Of a stretch of DNA of 64,000 nucleotides, positions 25,782 through 34,074 are shown in pieces. How positions within the stretch are numbered: position 1 is the stretch's first letter; each line of letters opens with the position of its first letter. The DNA comes from JAWCLZ01 sp038850275 (GTDB lineage Archaea; Halobacteriota; JAWCLZ01). The notes below the pieces were generated by a model. The model did not search any database. It saw only the letters and a program-made list of their open reading frames with translations, and was not told the origin of the DNA. The stretch is from the NCBI GenBank assembly GCA_038850275.1, contig JAWCLZ010000004.1:1-64000 (forward strand). The letters run 5' to 3'. The position numbers and the translations under genes were made by a program.

Positions 25782-26339
25782 GTGCCCAGAGAGCAAAATT
25801 CCCTTCGCCTGAATACCACGATTTCTAAGATGCACTATCAAATTTTAGAAAAGTATAAAGAAAGGTATGGGAGCCAGAAAAAAACAATCGAGGCAGCTCT
25901 GGAACTACTTGAGAAGCAAAATAATCCAGGGCTAAGCTCAGAAGACGAGCTCTGGCTGAAGCTGAGAAAGGAATGCGATATTGCTGCTTTTTCTCGTGTA
26001 ACAGCGCGGGATATAATTGCTGGTAAACCTGAAGAGGCAATCAAAAACAATTACCTGCCATTCTATCTCGAGTGGCTCTACAAAAAGCCAATAGCTCAGC
26101 TATCTCTCGAGGAAGTTCTATCTGGTTTGAAGAAATTGCTAGAAACGATTAACATATGCAAATGCTTAAATTTCAGCAGAGAATTGAATACTTTTCGGGT
26201 TGTTGGGTATATTGGGATGAATTATGAAACAAGCGAGTTCTATGCTAAATATATATCTTATTTCCTAGAGCGATATTGCAACTGCAGGGTTGTGAGTTCA
26301 ATTACAGATACCGGCATAACCCTAGATATACATTATTAA
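25782..26339 (+). CDS. Ribbon-helix-helix-like protein, paralog 1
   Basis: 185 residues. The N-terminus (residues ~8-45) looks like a ribbon-helix-helix: a short strand RLNTTISKMHYQILEKYKER followed by KKTIEAALELLEKQ. The middle is helical (AIKNNYLPFYLEWLYKKP). The C-terminal 45 residues (RVVGYIGMNYETSEFYAKY, then NCRVVSSITDTGITLDI) form a compact alpha/beta module shared almost exactly with the next gene. I do not recognise the C-terminal family. A regulator or antitoxin-like role is only inferred from the N-terminus. Start GTG 25782 follows a TATA-rich promoter region. Confidence 0.75.
   Translation: MPREQNSLRLNTTISKMHYQILEKYKERYGSQKKTIEAALELLEKQNNPGLSSEDELWLKLRKECDIAAFSRVTARDIIAGKPEEAIKNNYLPFYLEWLYKKPIAQLSLEEVLSGLKKLLETINICKCLNFSRELNTFRVVGYIGMNYETSEFYAKYISYFLERYCNCRVVSSITDTGITLDIHY
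26196..26329 (+). repeat. 134-bp direct repeat, copy 1
   Basis: The 3' end of paralog 1. It matches 26840-26973 at all but two positions (both within the codons for ETSEF). The repeat covers the final 45 codons and ends where the two coding sequences diverge just before their stops. Confidence 0.95.
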
Positions 26340-26428
26340 ATTTTTATAATAAAAATCAAAAATTATATTATAAAAAGACATAAGTAGTTTTCATTCATAT
26401 AGAGTAAAATGGAGATGGAGGCTTAATT

Positions 26429-26986
26429 ATGTATTGGGGGAGACATAGATTGAGCACTACAATTTCTATAAAACATTATGAAATTTTAAAAAAATATGAA
26501 AATAAATATAAAAGTAAAAAGGGCGTCATAGAGAAAGCGCTTGAACTACTTGAAAGACAAAGTGTGCCAGAATTAAGCCGGCAAAATGAATTATGGTCTA
26601 GAATGGGAAAAGAGTTAGATGTAGCGTGTTTTCCGAGATATACCGTTGAATTAGTAATGGCTGGTAGATATGAAGAGGCAATCAAAAACAATTACCTGCC
26701 GTTCTATCTTGAATGGTACTATCAAAAACCGCTGCACAAACTTAATTTAGAACAAATCCTCTATGCCTTTAAAGAAATTTTCGAAGCAAGCAATATATTC
26801 AAAAGCATTGCAACGCAGCAGGTCGATAAAAATAATTTCCGGGTTGTTGGGTATATTGGGATGAATTATGAAACAAGTGAATTCTATGCTAAATATATAT
26901 CTTATTTCCTAGAGCGATATTGCAACTGCAGGGTTGTGAGTTCAATTACAGATACCGGCATAACCCTAGATATCAGTAGAAAATAG
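26429..26986 (+). CDS. Ribbon-helix-helix-like protein, paralog 2
   Basis: 185 residues, same plan as the gene before it: N-terminal RLSTTISIKHYEILKKYENK and KGVIEKALELLERQ, helical middle, and the identical C-terminal module. The protein N-termini differ at many positions, yet bases 26840-26973 match 26196-26329 with only two differences in 134, and a second block around EEAIKNNYLPFYLEW is also nearly identical. Such patchwork identity points to recent gene conversion or recombination. AT content is higher than in core genes, suggesting acquired DNA. Confidence 0.75.
   Translation: MYWGRHRLSTTISIKHYEILKKYENKYKSKKGVIEKALELLERQSVPELSRQNELWSRMGKELDVACFPRYTVELVMAGRYEEAIKNNYLPFYLEWYYQKPLHKLNLEQILYAFKEIFEASNIFKSIATQQVDKNNFRVVGYIGMNYETSEFYAKYISYFLERYCNCRVVSSITDTGITLDISRK
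26840..26973 (+). repeat. 134-bp direct repeat, copy 2
   Basis: The 3' end of paralog 2; see copy 1 at 26196-26329. The distance between copies is 644 bases, equal to the distance between equivalent points of the two genes, so it is part of a tandem gene duplication and not an inserted element. Confidence 0.95.
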
Positions 26987-26987
26987 T

Positions 26988-27201
26988 CTATAGCCCTGTT
27001 ACTGGAAAATTCAAAAATGACGCCTTAACTCGCTTTATTTTTCTTGTTCTCGTTTCTTCTAAGTTCTCAATAGCTGTTAAGCATTCAACATGCTTTTCAA
27101 TTGTACGGGGTGAAAGCAGTTACATCGCAATATTCAAAGTCATCTTCCGCTGGCAGGTATATTCTTTTTTTGATTAGAGGTACAGCTACTTCGATTTTCA
27201 T
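26988..27201 (-). pseudogene. Broken copy of the winged-helix gene at 28395-28952
   Basis: ATG 27201 begins MKIEVAVPLIKKRIYL, matching the start of the intact gene (MKIEVAIPLVKSEI). After about 25 codons the frame is lost and most of the first half is deleted. A different frame then reads LLSPRTIEKHVECLTAIE, matching the intact LSPRTIEKHIECLTAIG. The remainder is reduced to a stub whose end (TCATTTTTGAATTTTCCAG) still resembles the intact 3' end. It is a duplicated and decayed paralog with at least one internal deletion. Confidence 0.7.
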
Positions 27202-27225
27202 ATCTAATCCCCCTATACGCGTGAG

Positions 27226-28254
27226 ATGCATACAATTGTTTATTATTATGCGCATCGCAAGTTCTTTATAGTGCGGGAAAATCCAAGATTTTGCCTTGCA
27301 GATTATATAGATTTGGCGATCTTCGCGGATAACTTGCAGATAAAATCCAAGAAATATGAAAAGCCACATCCAATGGGTTGGATGATTTTAAAAAGCATTT
27401 TAAGCACTGCAAGTGGACTTACCACTGAATCCAGTTATATCTTGAGAGAATTTAAAAATTTGATAATGAAAAAAGTCTTGGATTCAAAACTCATTCCAAG
27501 GCTAAGAAAAATTGCACCAAGCATAAGCGAAGAAAACGCAGTGTATATTGGGGATTCTCTTTCGGATTTAGAGTTTGCTGAGAACGCGGGAATCAGATTC
27601 ATTGCAATTGCCACTGGTAGATCGACTTGGGAAGAATTTAAAAATAAAGGGGCAAGCTTTATAGCAAGTTCCCATATGCAATTGATAGACATAATCTCAA
27701 ATTTAGGGATTAAAATAATAATTTTTGACTTCGATGGCACCTTGGTTAACCATTTCCCAGCTCGCTATAAAGCATATTGCGATTTCCTTGAGCTTATCAA
27801 CAAAAAACTTAAGGAAATTGAACTTAGAAAATTGGATTATGATAACTTCAGAGAGATTCTAAGAATAAGAGGATTTGGAAAGTTACCTCAAGCGACTGTG
27901 GCAGCATTGCTTGTGGCAAAGGGATTTATAGAGATGGATGAGCTAAGAGAAATAAGTAGACAATATTATTCCTCTGGGAAAACAAAGCTCATAGCAGAGG
28001 TATTAAATTCAGCAAGTCAGAGAATGAAAGAGAATGTGGAAATTAAAACATTCAAAGAAATTTTTAAAATGGACGAATACTTCCAGCTTCAGATTGATGA
28101 TAATTGGGAGCACCCTAGCCATTTCTTTATATATTCAGATGTACCATTGATGCTTAAGCAGTTATATCCCAATCATATAATTTGCCTGTACTCAAGTAGG
28201 ACGGAGAAAGTAAGTAGAGTACTTCTGAATTCAGATTTAAGAATTCAAACATAA
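27226..28254 (+). CDS. HAD-like protein with permuted motif order
   Basis: 342 residues. The first half has HAD motif III (YEKPHPMGW, about residues 44-52) and motif IV (VYIGDSLSDLEFAENAG, 106-122), but no motif I before them. The second half has motif I (IIIFDFDGTLV, 164-174) and a motif II-like end (ICLYSSRT, about 319-326), but no motif III/IV after it. So either the catalytic set is circularly permuted, or this is the fused remainder of two HAD proteins each missing one part. The gene is flanked by an intact and a broken copy of the same regulator. Confidence 0.6.
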   Translation: MHTIVYYYAHRKFFIVRENPRFCLADYIDLAIFADNLQIKSKKYEKPHPMGWMILKSILSTASGLTTESSYILREFKNLIMKKVLDSKLIPRLRKIAPSISEENAVYIGDSLSDLEFAENAGIRFIAIATGRSTWEEFKNKGASFIASSHMQLIDIISNLGIKIIIFDFDGTLVNHFPARYKAYCDFLELINKKLKEIELRKLDYDNFREILRIRGFGKLPQATVAALLVAKGFIEMDELREISRQYYSSGKTKLIAEVLNSASQRMKENVEIKTFKEIFKMDEYFQLQIDDNWEHPSHFFIYSDVPLMLKQLYPNHIICLYSSRTEKVSRVLLNSDLRIQT

Positions 28255-28394
28255 CTGCTAGTTCGGAGAGGCAACGCCATAAGATATCTCCTTCTAGAGC
28301 AATTCTCAATCTGGCCAATCAAACTACATGAAAAGCAACTAAAAAACTAAAAAAACTAAAAAATGCAAAAGTCTTATTAAAATAAGATAATTAG

Positions 28395-28952
28395 CTATTT
28401 ACTGAAAAATTCAAAATGGCTAGCTCTTAACTCGCAATAGCCATTAAAGATGCATTTATTAATTTTTCTATATTTACAATGCCCACAGAGTTTTTCTCTG
28501 AATTTTGAAACCACATCAACTTGCTTTTTATGATAGCAAAAACGTTCCTCAAGCTTTATTTCCTCAATTTTGCTTATAAGCTGCTCTTCCAAGAAATTTT
28601 GATCATATTTATGTAGGATCTCAACAACTTTTTTCCCAGTTGAAGTTAATGCAATTCTCCTTTCATTATCTCTCCCAAGTATTCCTATCGCGGTTAAGCA
28701 TTCAATGTGCTTTTCAATTGTGCGAGGAGAAAGCATTTGTATCTTTGATGAGATCTCCTGAAGCGTGTGATACCCATCGGGGAAGTTCTGGATGAAAAGA
28801 TATAAACTGCCTGAGAAAAAAGTCTTTCCAGCCTTTCTAGTTTTAGTTACCTCTTCCCACTTTCTCTGGAGCTTGATCAAAAAGTCAAGGTCTTCATCAT
28901 CTAGCGAAGATATTTCACTTTTAACTAGAGGTATTGCAACTTCGATTTTCAT
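28395..28952 (-). CDS. Winged-helix protein with C-terminal Cys cluster
   Basis: 185 residues. Residues ~45-100 form a winged helix (HTLQEISSKIQMLSPRTIEK, then ECLTAIGILGRDNERRIALT). The tail carries CGHCKYRKINKCIFNGYC, a probable zinc or Fe-S site, with another Cys at FCYHKKQ. It begins MKIEVAIPLVKSEI, as does the broken copy at 27201. No DNA target can be assigned. The intergenic space downstream contains AACTAAAAA runs only. Confidence 0.65.
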   Translation of the reverse strand: MKIEVAIPLVKSEISSLDDEDLDFLIKLQRKWEEVTKTRKAGKTFFSGSLYLFIQNFPDGYHTLQEISSKIQMLSPRTIEKHIECLTAIGILGRDNERRIALTSTGKKVVEILHKYDQNFLEEQLISKIEEIKLEERFCYHKKQVDVVSKFREKLCGHCKYRKINKCIFNGYCELRASHFEFFSK

Positions 28953-29165
28953 ACCTACCCCCCATCAATTTAACAACAAAACTATTATTTAAATTATTAT
29001 TTCTAATAAATATTTAAATTTAACTGTTATTTCTGGATGTGAAGAAATATTAAAGAATAATATTAAATTAAAAAAATTGCAGGGAATTTTCGCTTTGCAT
29101 AAAGCCCCGTGCAATGGTTTTAATTAAAAAAGCTTGCCATGCTCATCAGCAAAAGATTTCTAAAT

Positions 29166-29390
29166 TCAAACCGTGGAGTAGCTCATTCTATATCGCTTAT
29201 AGGCCTTTCGAATAGCATTCTTCAATTCTAATTCAGATTTAAAATTCTCTACTTCTACAAATTTAAGTAGATCTCTTAGTAAAATTAATTCATCATTTTC
29301 CCAGAGATAAGAAACTGGTATATCGCCATATTCCTTCAAGAGCTTGTCTTTAGATATTGGAAATTTTATGTGAATCTTGATCAAATTCAC
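29166..29390 (-). CDS. Small hypothetical protein
   Basis: 74 residues: MNLIKIHIKFPISKDKLLKE, then SYLWENDELILLRDLLKFVE and a basic C-terminal helix KNAIRKAYKRYRMSYSTV. AT-rich and located at the edge of the accessory region. Family not recognised; it may be an unstudied small archaeal protein. Confidence 0.45.
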   Translation of the reverse strand: MNLIKIHIKFPISKDKLLKEYGDIPVSYLWENDELILLRDLLKFVEVENFKSELELKNAIRKAYKRYRMSYSTV

Positions 29391-29516
29391 TTGGATATCC
29401 CCTCCCTTAGATCAATTATTTTTTAATTTCTTTAAAAATGCTTCTTTTAAATATAGTAAACTTGATAAGACAGCAATACTAAAAAGTTAAGGGTTTTACT
29501 TTAGTCGAGGCATGGG

Positions 29517-30902
29517 ATGAAAAAAGTCGTAATAGTAGGCGCGGGTCCAGCTGGTTTGTTTGCTGCTATGGAGCTCATGGGGAAAGCAGAGGTATTGGTG
29601 ATCGATAGAGGCAAAGAAGCACTTGAGCGACGGTGCAAGCTCTCTGAGCAAGATGAGTGTCTGCATTGTCCAACCTGTGATGTAATATGCGGTGTGGGCG
29701 GCGCTGGCTGCATGTCGGATGGCAAGTTAAATCTCCATCCTGAGATCGGTGGGAGTTTGAGAGAATTTGTTTCACCTGAGAAATCTTGGGAGTTGATTAG
29801 AAAAATCGATGAAGTATTTGTTAAACATGGTGCAACCAATGAAGTAAGCCCAATTGGCGCTGAAAGCTTGGTTCAAAAAGCTGCGGCACACGGTATAGAA
29901 TTTGTGCCAATCAAGCAGCGACATATTGGGAGCGATAAGCTACCCAAACTCGTTCAATCCATTAAAAATGAGATGGAAGCAAGAGGTGTCAAATTCCTGC
30001 TGCGCACCACTGTTGAAGATATCGAGGTTAAAGATGGACGCGTGACTGGTGTAGTCGCGGTGAATAATGAAGGAATGAAAAAGATAGAAGCAGATTTTGT
30101 AGTACTTGCTCCAGGTAGATCCGGCTTTAATTTTTTGGAGCGAATCTGCCGCAAGTTAAACATTCCATTGAAGCATCTTCCCATAGACATAGGAGTTCGC
30201 GTTGAAGTGCCCGCGGTTGTATATGAAGATGTGATAAAGATAAACTGGGATCCTAAGTTTAGGATGCATACGCCAACTTATGACGATCTAGTGAGAACAT
30301 TCTGCACTTGTCCATATGGATTCGTGGTCAAGGAGCAATATGACGATGTAGTTGGTGTAAATGGTCATTCTTTCCGCGAGAAGCAGTCTAACAATACGAA
30401 TTTTGCATTCATAGTTAGAGTGAATTTAACCGAGCCAGTTGAAGATACAACTGCCTATGGCTACTCCATTGCTCAACTTGCAAATACAATTGGAGGGGGC
30501 AAGCCGTTGATACAGAGATTAGGCGATTTAAAAAGAGGTAGGAGGTCCACGTGGGAGAGGATCGATAGAAGCTATATAGTACCAACATTTAAAGATGTTA
30601 CTCCTGGGGACATCTCAATGGCAATGCCAGCTAGGATAGTTACAGATATAATAGAAGGTCTTGATATGTTAGACAAAGTAGTACCTGGGGTTGCCTCTGA
30701 TTCAACATTGCTCTATGCCCCTGAAATAAAATTCTCAGCTCAGCGCGTGATTTCTTGGGAGGGTTTTGAAACTCAAATTAAGGGTTTATATGCAATAGGC
30801 GATGGAGCTGGGGTGAGTAGGAGTATAGTGAGCTCTGCTGCAACTGGGATAATTGCTGGGGAGCACATTAAAGCGCAGATTGAAAAGAAAAAATATAGTT
30901 AA
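29517..30902 (+). CDS. FAD-dependent dehydrogenase (COG2509-like)
   Basis: 461 residues. The N-terminal Rossmann motif is KKVVIVGAGPAGLFAAMELM. A Cys-rich region follows (CKLSEQDECLHCPTCDVICG, then GVGGAGCMSDGKLNLHPEIG). The FAD C-terminal motif is LYAIGDGAGVSRSIVSSAAT. This is the long flavoprotein family found in many archaea and anaerobic bacteria, with unknown substrate. ATG 29517 has only a short leader; the gene appears to be a single unit. Confidence 0.88.
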   Translation: MKKVVIVGAGPAGLFAAMELMGKAEVLVIDRGKEALERRCKLSEQDECLHCPTCDVICGVGGAGCMSDGKLNLHPEIGGSLREFVSPEKSWELIRKIDEVFVKHGATNEVSPIGAESLVQKAAAHGIEFVPIKQRHIGSDKLPKLVQSIKNEMEARGVKFLLRTTVEDIEVKDGRVTGVVAVNNEGMKKIEADFVVLAPGRSGFNFLERICRKLNIPLKHLPIDIGVRVEVPAVVYEDVIKINWDPKFRMHTPTYDDLVRTFCTCPYGFVVKEQYDDVVGVNGHSFREKQSNNTNFAFIVRVNLTEPVEDTTAYGYSIAQLANTIGGGKPLIQRLGDLKRGRRSTWERIDRSYIVPTFKDVTPGDISMAMPARIVTDIIEGLDMLDKVVPGVASDSTLLYAPEIKFSAQRVISWEGFETQIKGLYAIGDGAGVSRSIVSSAATGIIAGEHIKAQIEKKKYS

Positions 30903-31363
30903 ACTTCTTTAACAAGCCTCACCCATTTAGCTTTTCTATCTCTCTCTTTAAAACCAGCTTTTCCAGATATAGCTAGACCTGCTTTATTTTCACATCCAAC
31001 CCAAGTTTCTATTTTACTATGCCCGCTTTTTATCAAATAATCCAACGCTATATTTAAAAGCTTCATTCCGATGCCTCTACGTTGATACTCAGGTAAAATA
31101 GCTAACTCGTGGATAGCTCCCACTTTTGCTCCTTCTTCCTTACTCCACCAGTTAGCATCGGCGAATAAAAAACCAACTGTTTTTCCATTTGCCTTTGCTA
31201 TGAAAAGTCCATTTTTATCGCGCTTATAAAGCCATTTCAAATATCGCTTGATTGCGCTTTCCCTTTTGAGAGAATATTCCTCTGAATTTTCATAAGCAGT
31301 TTTATATATAGATCTCAATTCTCTCCAGATGCTTAAATCTCCTCGAAGTATTTCTATTTGCAT
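30899..31363 (-). CDS. GNAT family N-acetyltransferase
   Basis: 154 residues. The acetyl-CoA-binding region is VGAIHELAILPEYQRRGIGM (R-R-G-I-G), preceded by GLFIAKANGKTVGFLFADA and followed by IETWVGCENKAGLAISGKAG. Substrate unknown. Its end overlaps the stop of the convergent flavoprotein gene by four bases. Confidence 0.85.
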   Translation of the reverse strand: MQIEILRGDLSIWRELRSIYKTAYENSEEYSLKRESAIKRYLKWLYKRDKNGLFIAKANGKTVGFLFADANWWSKEEGAKVGAIHELAILPEYQRRGIGMKLLNIALDYLIKSGHSKIETWVGCENKAGLAISGKAGFKERDRKAKWVRLVKEV

Positions 31364-31448
31364 TTTAATTTCCCATTTTCAATTTCCATATAATCTATAT
31401 ATTTATGGATGCAATTGTATTTCTATTCCTTGAATCTGAGGTAGGTCT

Positions 31449-32705
31449 ATGAAGAAATACATAATTAAGGACATTAAGCTTGCTGAAGCTGGTAAAAAAA
31501 GAATTGAATGGGCAAAGCGCCATATGCCAGTTCTGCAGTTGATTGAAAAGGAATATCGAGAGAGCAAACCATTGGAGAACCTTAAGATAGCTGCTTGTTT
31601 GCACGTAACAGTTGAAACTGCTAATTTGATTCACGCTTTGAGAAGCGGTGGAGCAGAGATCTCGCTGACAGCGAGCAATCCCTTGAGCACGCAAGACGAT
31701 GTCGCAGCTGCACTTGCACGTGAGGGTATACATGTCTACGCTATCAAGGGGGAGAGCGAGGAGGAATACTATCGATGCATAGAGGAGGCATTGAAGATTA
31801 AGCCGAATATTACATTGGATGATGGAGCTGATACCATTGCAATGATACATGGGAAATACAGCGAGTTAATACCTGATATAATTGGAGGCTGCGAGGAAAC
31901 CACAACTGGAGTAATTCGATTAAGAGCTATGGTTAAGGAGGGTGCTTTGAAATATCCAGTTATAGCGGTTAATGATGCTGAAACTAAGATGATGTTCGAC
32001 AATCGCTATGGAACTGGGCAGAGTACTGTTCACGGTATATTAAATGCAACGAATATTTTAATCGCGGGTAAAACAGTGGTAATCGCTGGCTATGGATGGT
32101 GTGGCCGTGGGATTGCAATGCGTGCTCGCGGCATGGGGGCAAATGTAGTTGTGGTTGAAACTGACCCAAGGAAAGCACTTGAAGCATTCATGGATGGATT
32201 TCAAGTGATGGATATGAAAGCAGCGGCTAGAGTAGGGGATTTATTCATCACGGCAACTGGGAATATTTCAGTCATCAGAAAAGAGCATTTCAAGATCATG
32301 AAAGATCAAGTTATCCTAGCAAATGCAGGGCACTTCAACGTTGAAATCGATATTCCAGATCTAGAAAAACTTGCAGTGAAGAAGCAAAATGTGAAGGAAA
32401 ATGTAGATGAATATACCTTGAAGGATGGAAGAAGGATTTATTTGCTAGCAGAGGGTAGACTTGTCAACCTCGCTGCAGCATATGGGCATCCGCCTGAGGT
32501 TATGGATATGAGTTTTGCAAATCAAGCACTCTGCGTGAAATATCTTGTGGAGCATAAAGGTGAGCTTGAAAATAAAGTATACCCAGTGCCTGAGGAGATT
32601 GATAAAAAAGTAGCTAGGCTGAAGCTCGCTAGCTTGAATATTAAAATTGAATCTCTCACCAAGGAGCAGGTGAGATATCTAACTAGTTGGAAGATGGGCA
32701 CTTAG
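31449..32705 (+). CDS. ahcY: S-adenosylhomocysteine hydrolase
   Basis: 418 residues. It splits S-adenosylhomocysteine into adenosine and homocysteine. Conserved stretches: AEAGKKRIEWAKRHMPVL, IAACLHVTVETANLIHAL, NPLSTQDDVAAAL, NITLDDGADTIAMIH, VNDAETKMMFDNRYGTGQS, and the NAD site VVIAGYGWCGRGIAMRARGM. The C-terminus is shorter than in eukaryotic enzymes, as in other archaea. The kinase-like gene starts 12 bases after the stop. Confidence 0.96.
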   Translation: MKKYIIKDIKLAEAGKKRIEWAKRHMPVLQLIEKEYRESKPLENLKIAACLHVTVETANLIHALRSGGAEISLTASNPLSTQDDVAAALAREGIHVYAIKGESEEEYYRCIEEALKIKPNITLDDGADTIAMIHGKYSELIPDIIGGCEETTTGVIRLRAMVKEGALKYPVIAVNDAETKMMFDNRYGTGQSTVHGILNATNILIAGKTVVIAGYGWCGRGIAMRARGMGANVVVVETDPRKALEAFMDGFQVMDMKAAARVGDLFITATGNISVIRKEHFKIMKDQVILANAGHFNVEIDIPDLEKLAVKKQNVKENVDEYTLKDGRRIYLLAEGRLVNLAAAYGHPPEVMDMSFANQALCVKYLVEHKGELENKVYPVPEEIDKKVARLKLASLNIKIESLTKEQVRYLTSWKMGT

Positions 32706-32716
32706 GAGATGGAATT

Positions 32717-33802
32717 ATGAAGCTATCTAGCTTGAGGGATTATTTACAGCAGCGATTTGGGGGGAAAGTGGAGATTTTATACGCGAAGGAGATGGGCAGA
32801 AGTTTGAAAGTTGAGAAGGATGAGCTCAAGGGCTTTGGCTATGGCAAGCCTATTGAGATAGAAATTCAAGTTAATGGAGATAAACATTCTCTAGTTCTCT
32901 CTTCAATGCGCGTGCAAAAAGGCTTTGGCCACGATTATTTTTCAGATCGGGCTCAGGTATTGCTTTGGCAATACTCAGCTTTTAATAAACTTCCTAGACA
33001 CGTGAGAGCACTTGATGTTGGCTACTTCACTAGAGATGGAGAGCTTTTCTCAGCAGCTAAAGCAGAGGAATTCTTTCTTTTGATGGAGAAAGTAAACGGC
33101 CGAGAATATCACTTCGACTTAGATAGATTGAGAGATGGAGGAGAACTGAGAGAACTTGATATAGCTAGAGCGAGAGCTCTTTCTGACTATCTAGTGGAGA
33201 TTCATTCTCAAAAGCATAGAGATGAAGAGCTTTACAAGCGCAGAATCCGAGAGCTAGTGGGCCACGGTGAATGCATAATGGGATTGATCGACAGCTATCC
33301 AAGGGATTTTGAATTTGCCTCGCCTCAAGATTTTTGCAAAATAGAGCAAAAATGTATTGAATGGAGATTCAAACTCAGAGATAATGCACATAGACTATGC
33401 GTGGTACACGGCGATTATCACCCTTGGAATGTGATCTTCAGAGAGGGTATTGACTTCACTGTTTTAGATAGAAGCAGGGGTGAATATGGAGAGCCAGCTG
33501 ATGATGTTGCAACAATGAGCATGAATTATATATTTTATTCTCTTCAGAAATACAGCGAACTTAAGGGTGAATTTAAGCAACTCTTCGATGTTTTCTTGAA
33601 TAATTATCTTGAGAAAACTGATGATGGTGAGATATTGAAATTCATGCCTCCCTTCTATGTATTCAGAGCACTGGTGATAGCCAGTCCAGTTTGGTATCCC
33701 ACTTTATCGCCAGAAGTCAGGGTGAAGCTCTTTAATTTCATTCGCAATGTCCTTGAGGTTGAAGAATTTAATCCACAGAGAGTCAATGAGCTATTGAAAT
33801 GA
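32717..33802 (+). CDS. Aminoglycoside-phosphotransferase-fold kinase-like protein
   Basis: About 361 residues. The Brenner loop reads CVVHGDYHPWNVIF and the metal-binding motif is VLDRSRGEYGEPADDVATMS, as in the APH/choline-kinase fold (Asp catalytic, Asn and second Asp for Mg). The N-terminal lobe is divergent and lacks an obvious glycine-rich loop. Start ATG 32717, twelve bases after ahcY, is chosen over the upstream in-frame codon inside ahcY. Phosphate acceptor unknown; the close linkage to ahcY may mean co-transcription. Confidence 0.8.
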   Translation: MKLSSLRDYLQQRFGGKVEILYAKEMGRSLKVEKDELKGFGYGKPIEIEIQVNGDKHSLVLSSMRVQKGFGHDYFSDRAQVLLWQYSAFNKLPRHVRALDVGYFTRDGELFSAAKAEEFFLLMEKVNGREYHFDLDRLRDGGELRELDIARARALSDYLVEIHSQKHRDEELYKRRIRELVGHGECIMGLIDSYPRDFEFASPQDFCKIEQKCIEWRFKLRDNAHRLCVVHGDYHPWNVIFREGIDFTVLDRSRGEYGEPADDVATMSMNYIFYSLQKYSELKGEFKQLFDVFLNNYLEKTDDGEILKFMPPFYVFRALVIASPVWYPTLSPEVRVKLFNFIRNVLEVEEFNPQRVNELLK

Positions 33803-33812
33803 TGTGCACTCG

Positions 33813-34065
33813 TTAAAGCCATTCCACCACTTCTTCTCTCTCAAGATCCCTTATCGCCTTTCCCCTAATCGATTTTGTTTCTAATCCCATCCGATTCGAT
33901 TAGCGTGAATGTAGCATAGCCAAAGTTCATTTGTGAATCCCATTCTCCTCTCGCTAGATAACTCGCTTCAGGTTATTTCCACAGAGCCTTTAAATTGGAG
34001 TGCCATCTAATTGTGGACATTGCGTTTTCGCTGCTTGAAAAATGCACTAGATCGCAGTTCTTGGA
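33813..34065 (-). pseudogene. Remnant of an unidentified gene
   Basis: Three minus-strand frames join into one plausible protein: ENAMSTIRWHSNLKAL from about 34040; ARGEWDSQMNFGYATFTLIE near 33950-33890; and TKSIRGKAIRDLEREEVVEW ending at the stop 33813-33815. Stops and shifts separate them, so the gene is dead if real. I do not recognise the family. Nothing else is seen between 33803 and 34074. Confidence 0.4.
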
Positions 34066-34074
34066 ATTGCTGTA

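Noticed and set aside
27097..27369. 90-codon minus-strand frame as a gene
   Set aside because: Only the part after 27201 matches a real protein, and that is a broken copy of the 28395-28952 gene; the N-terminal part overlaps the HAD gene antisense.
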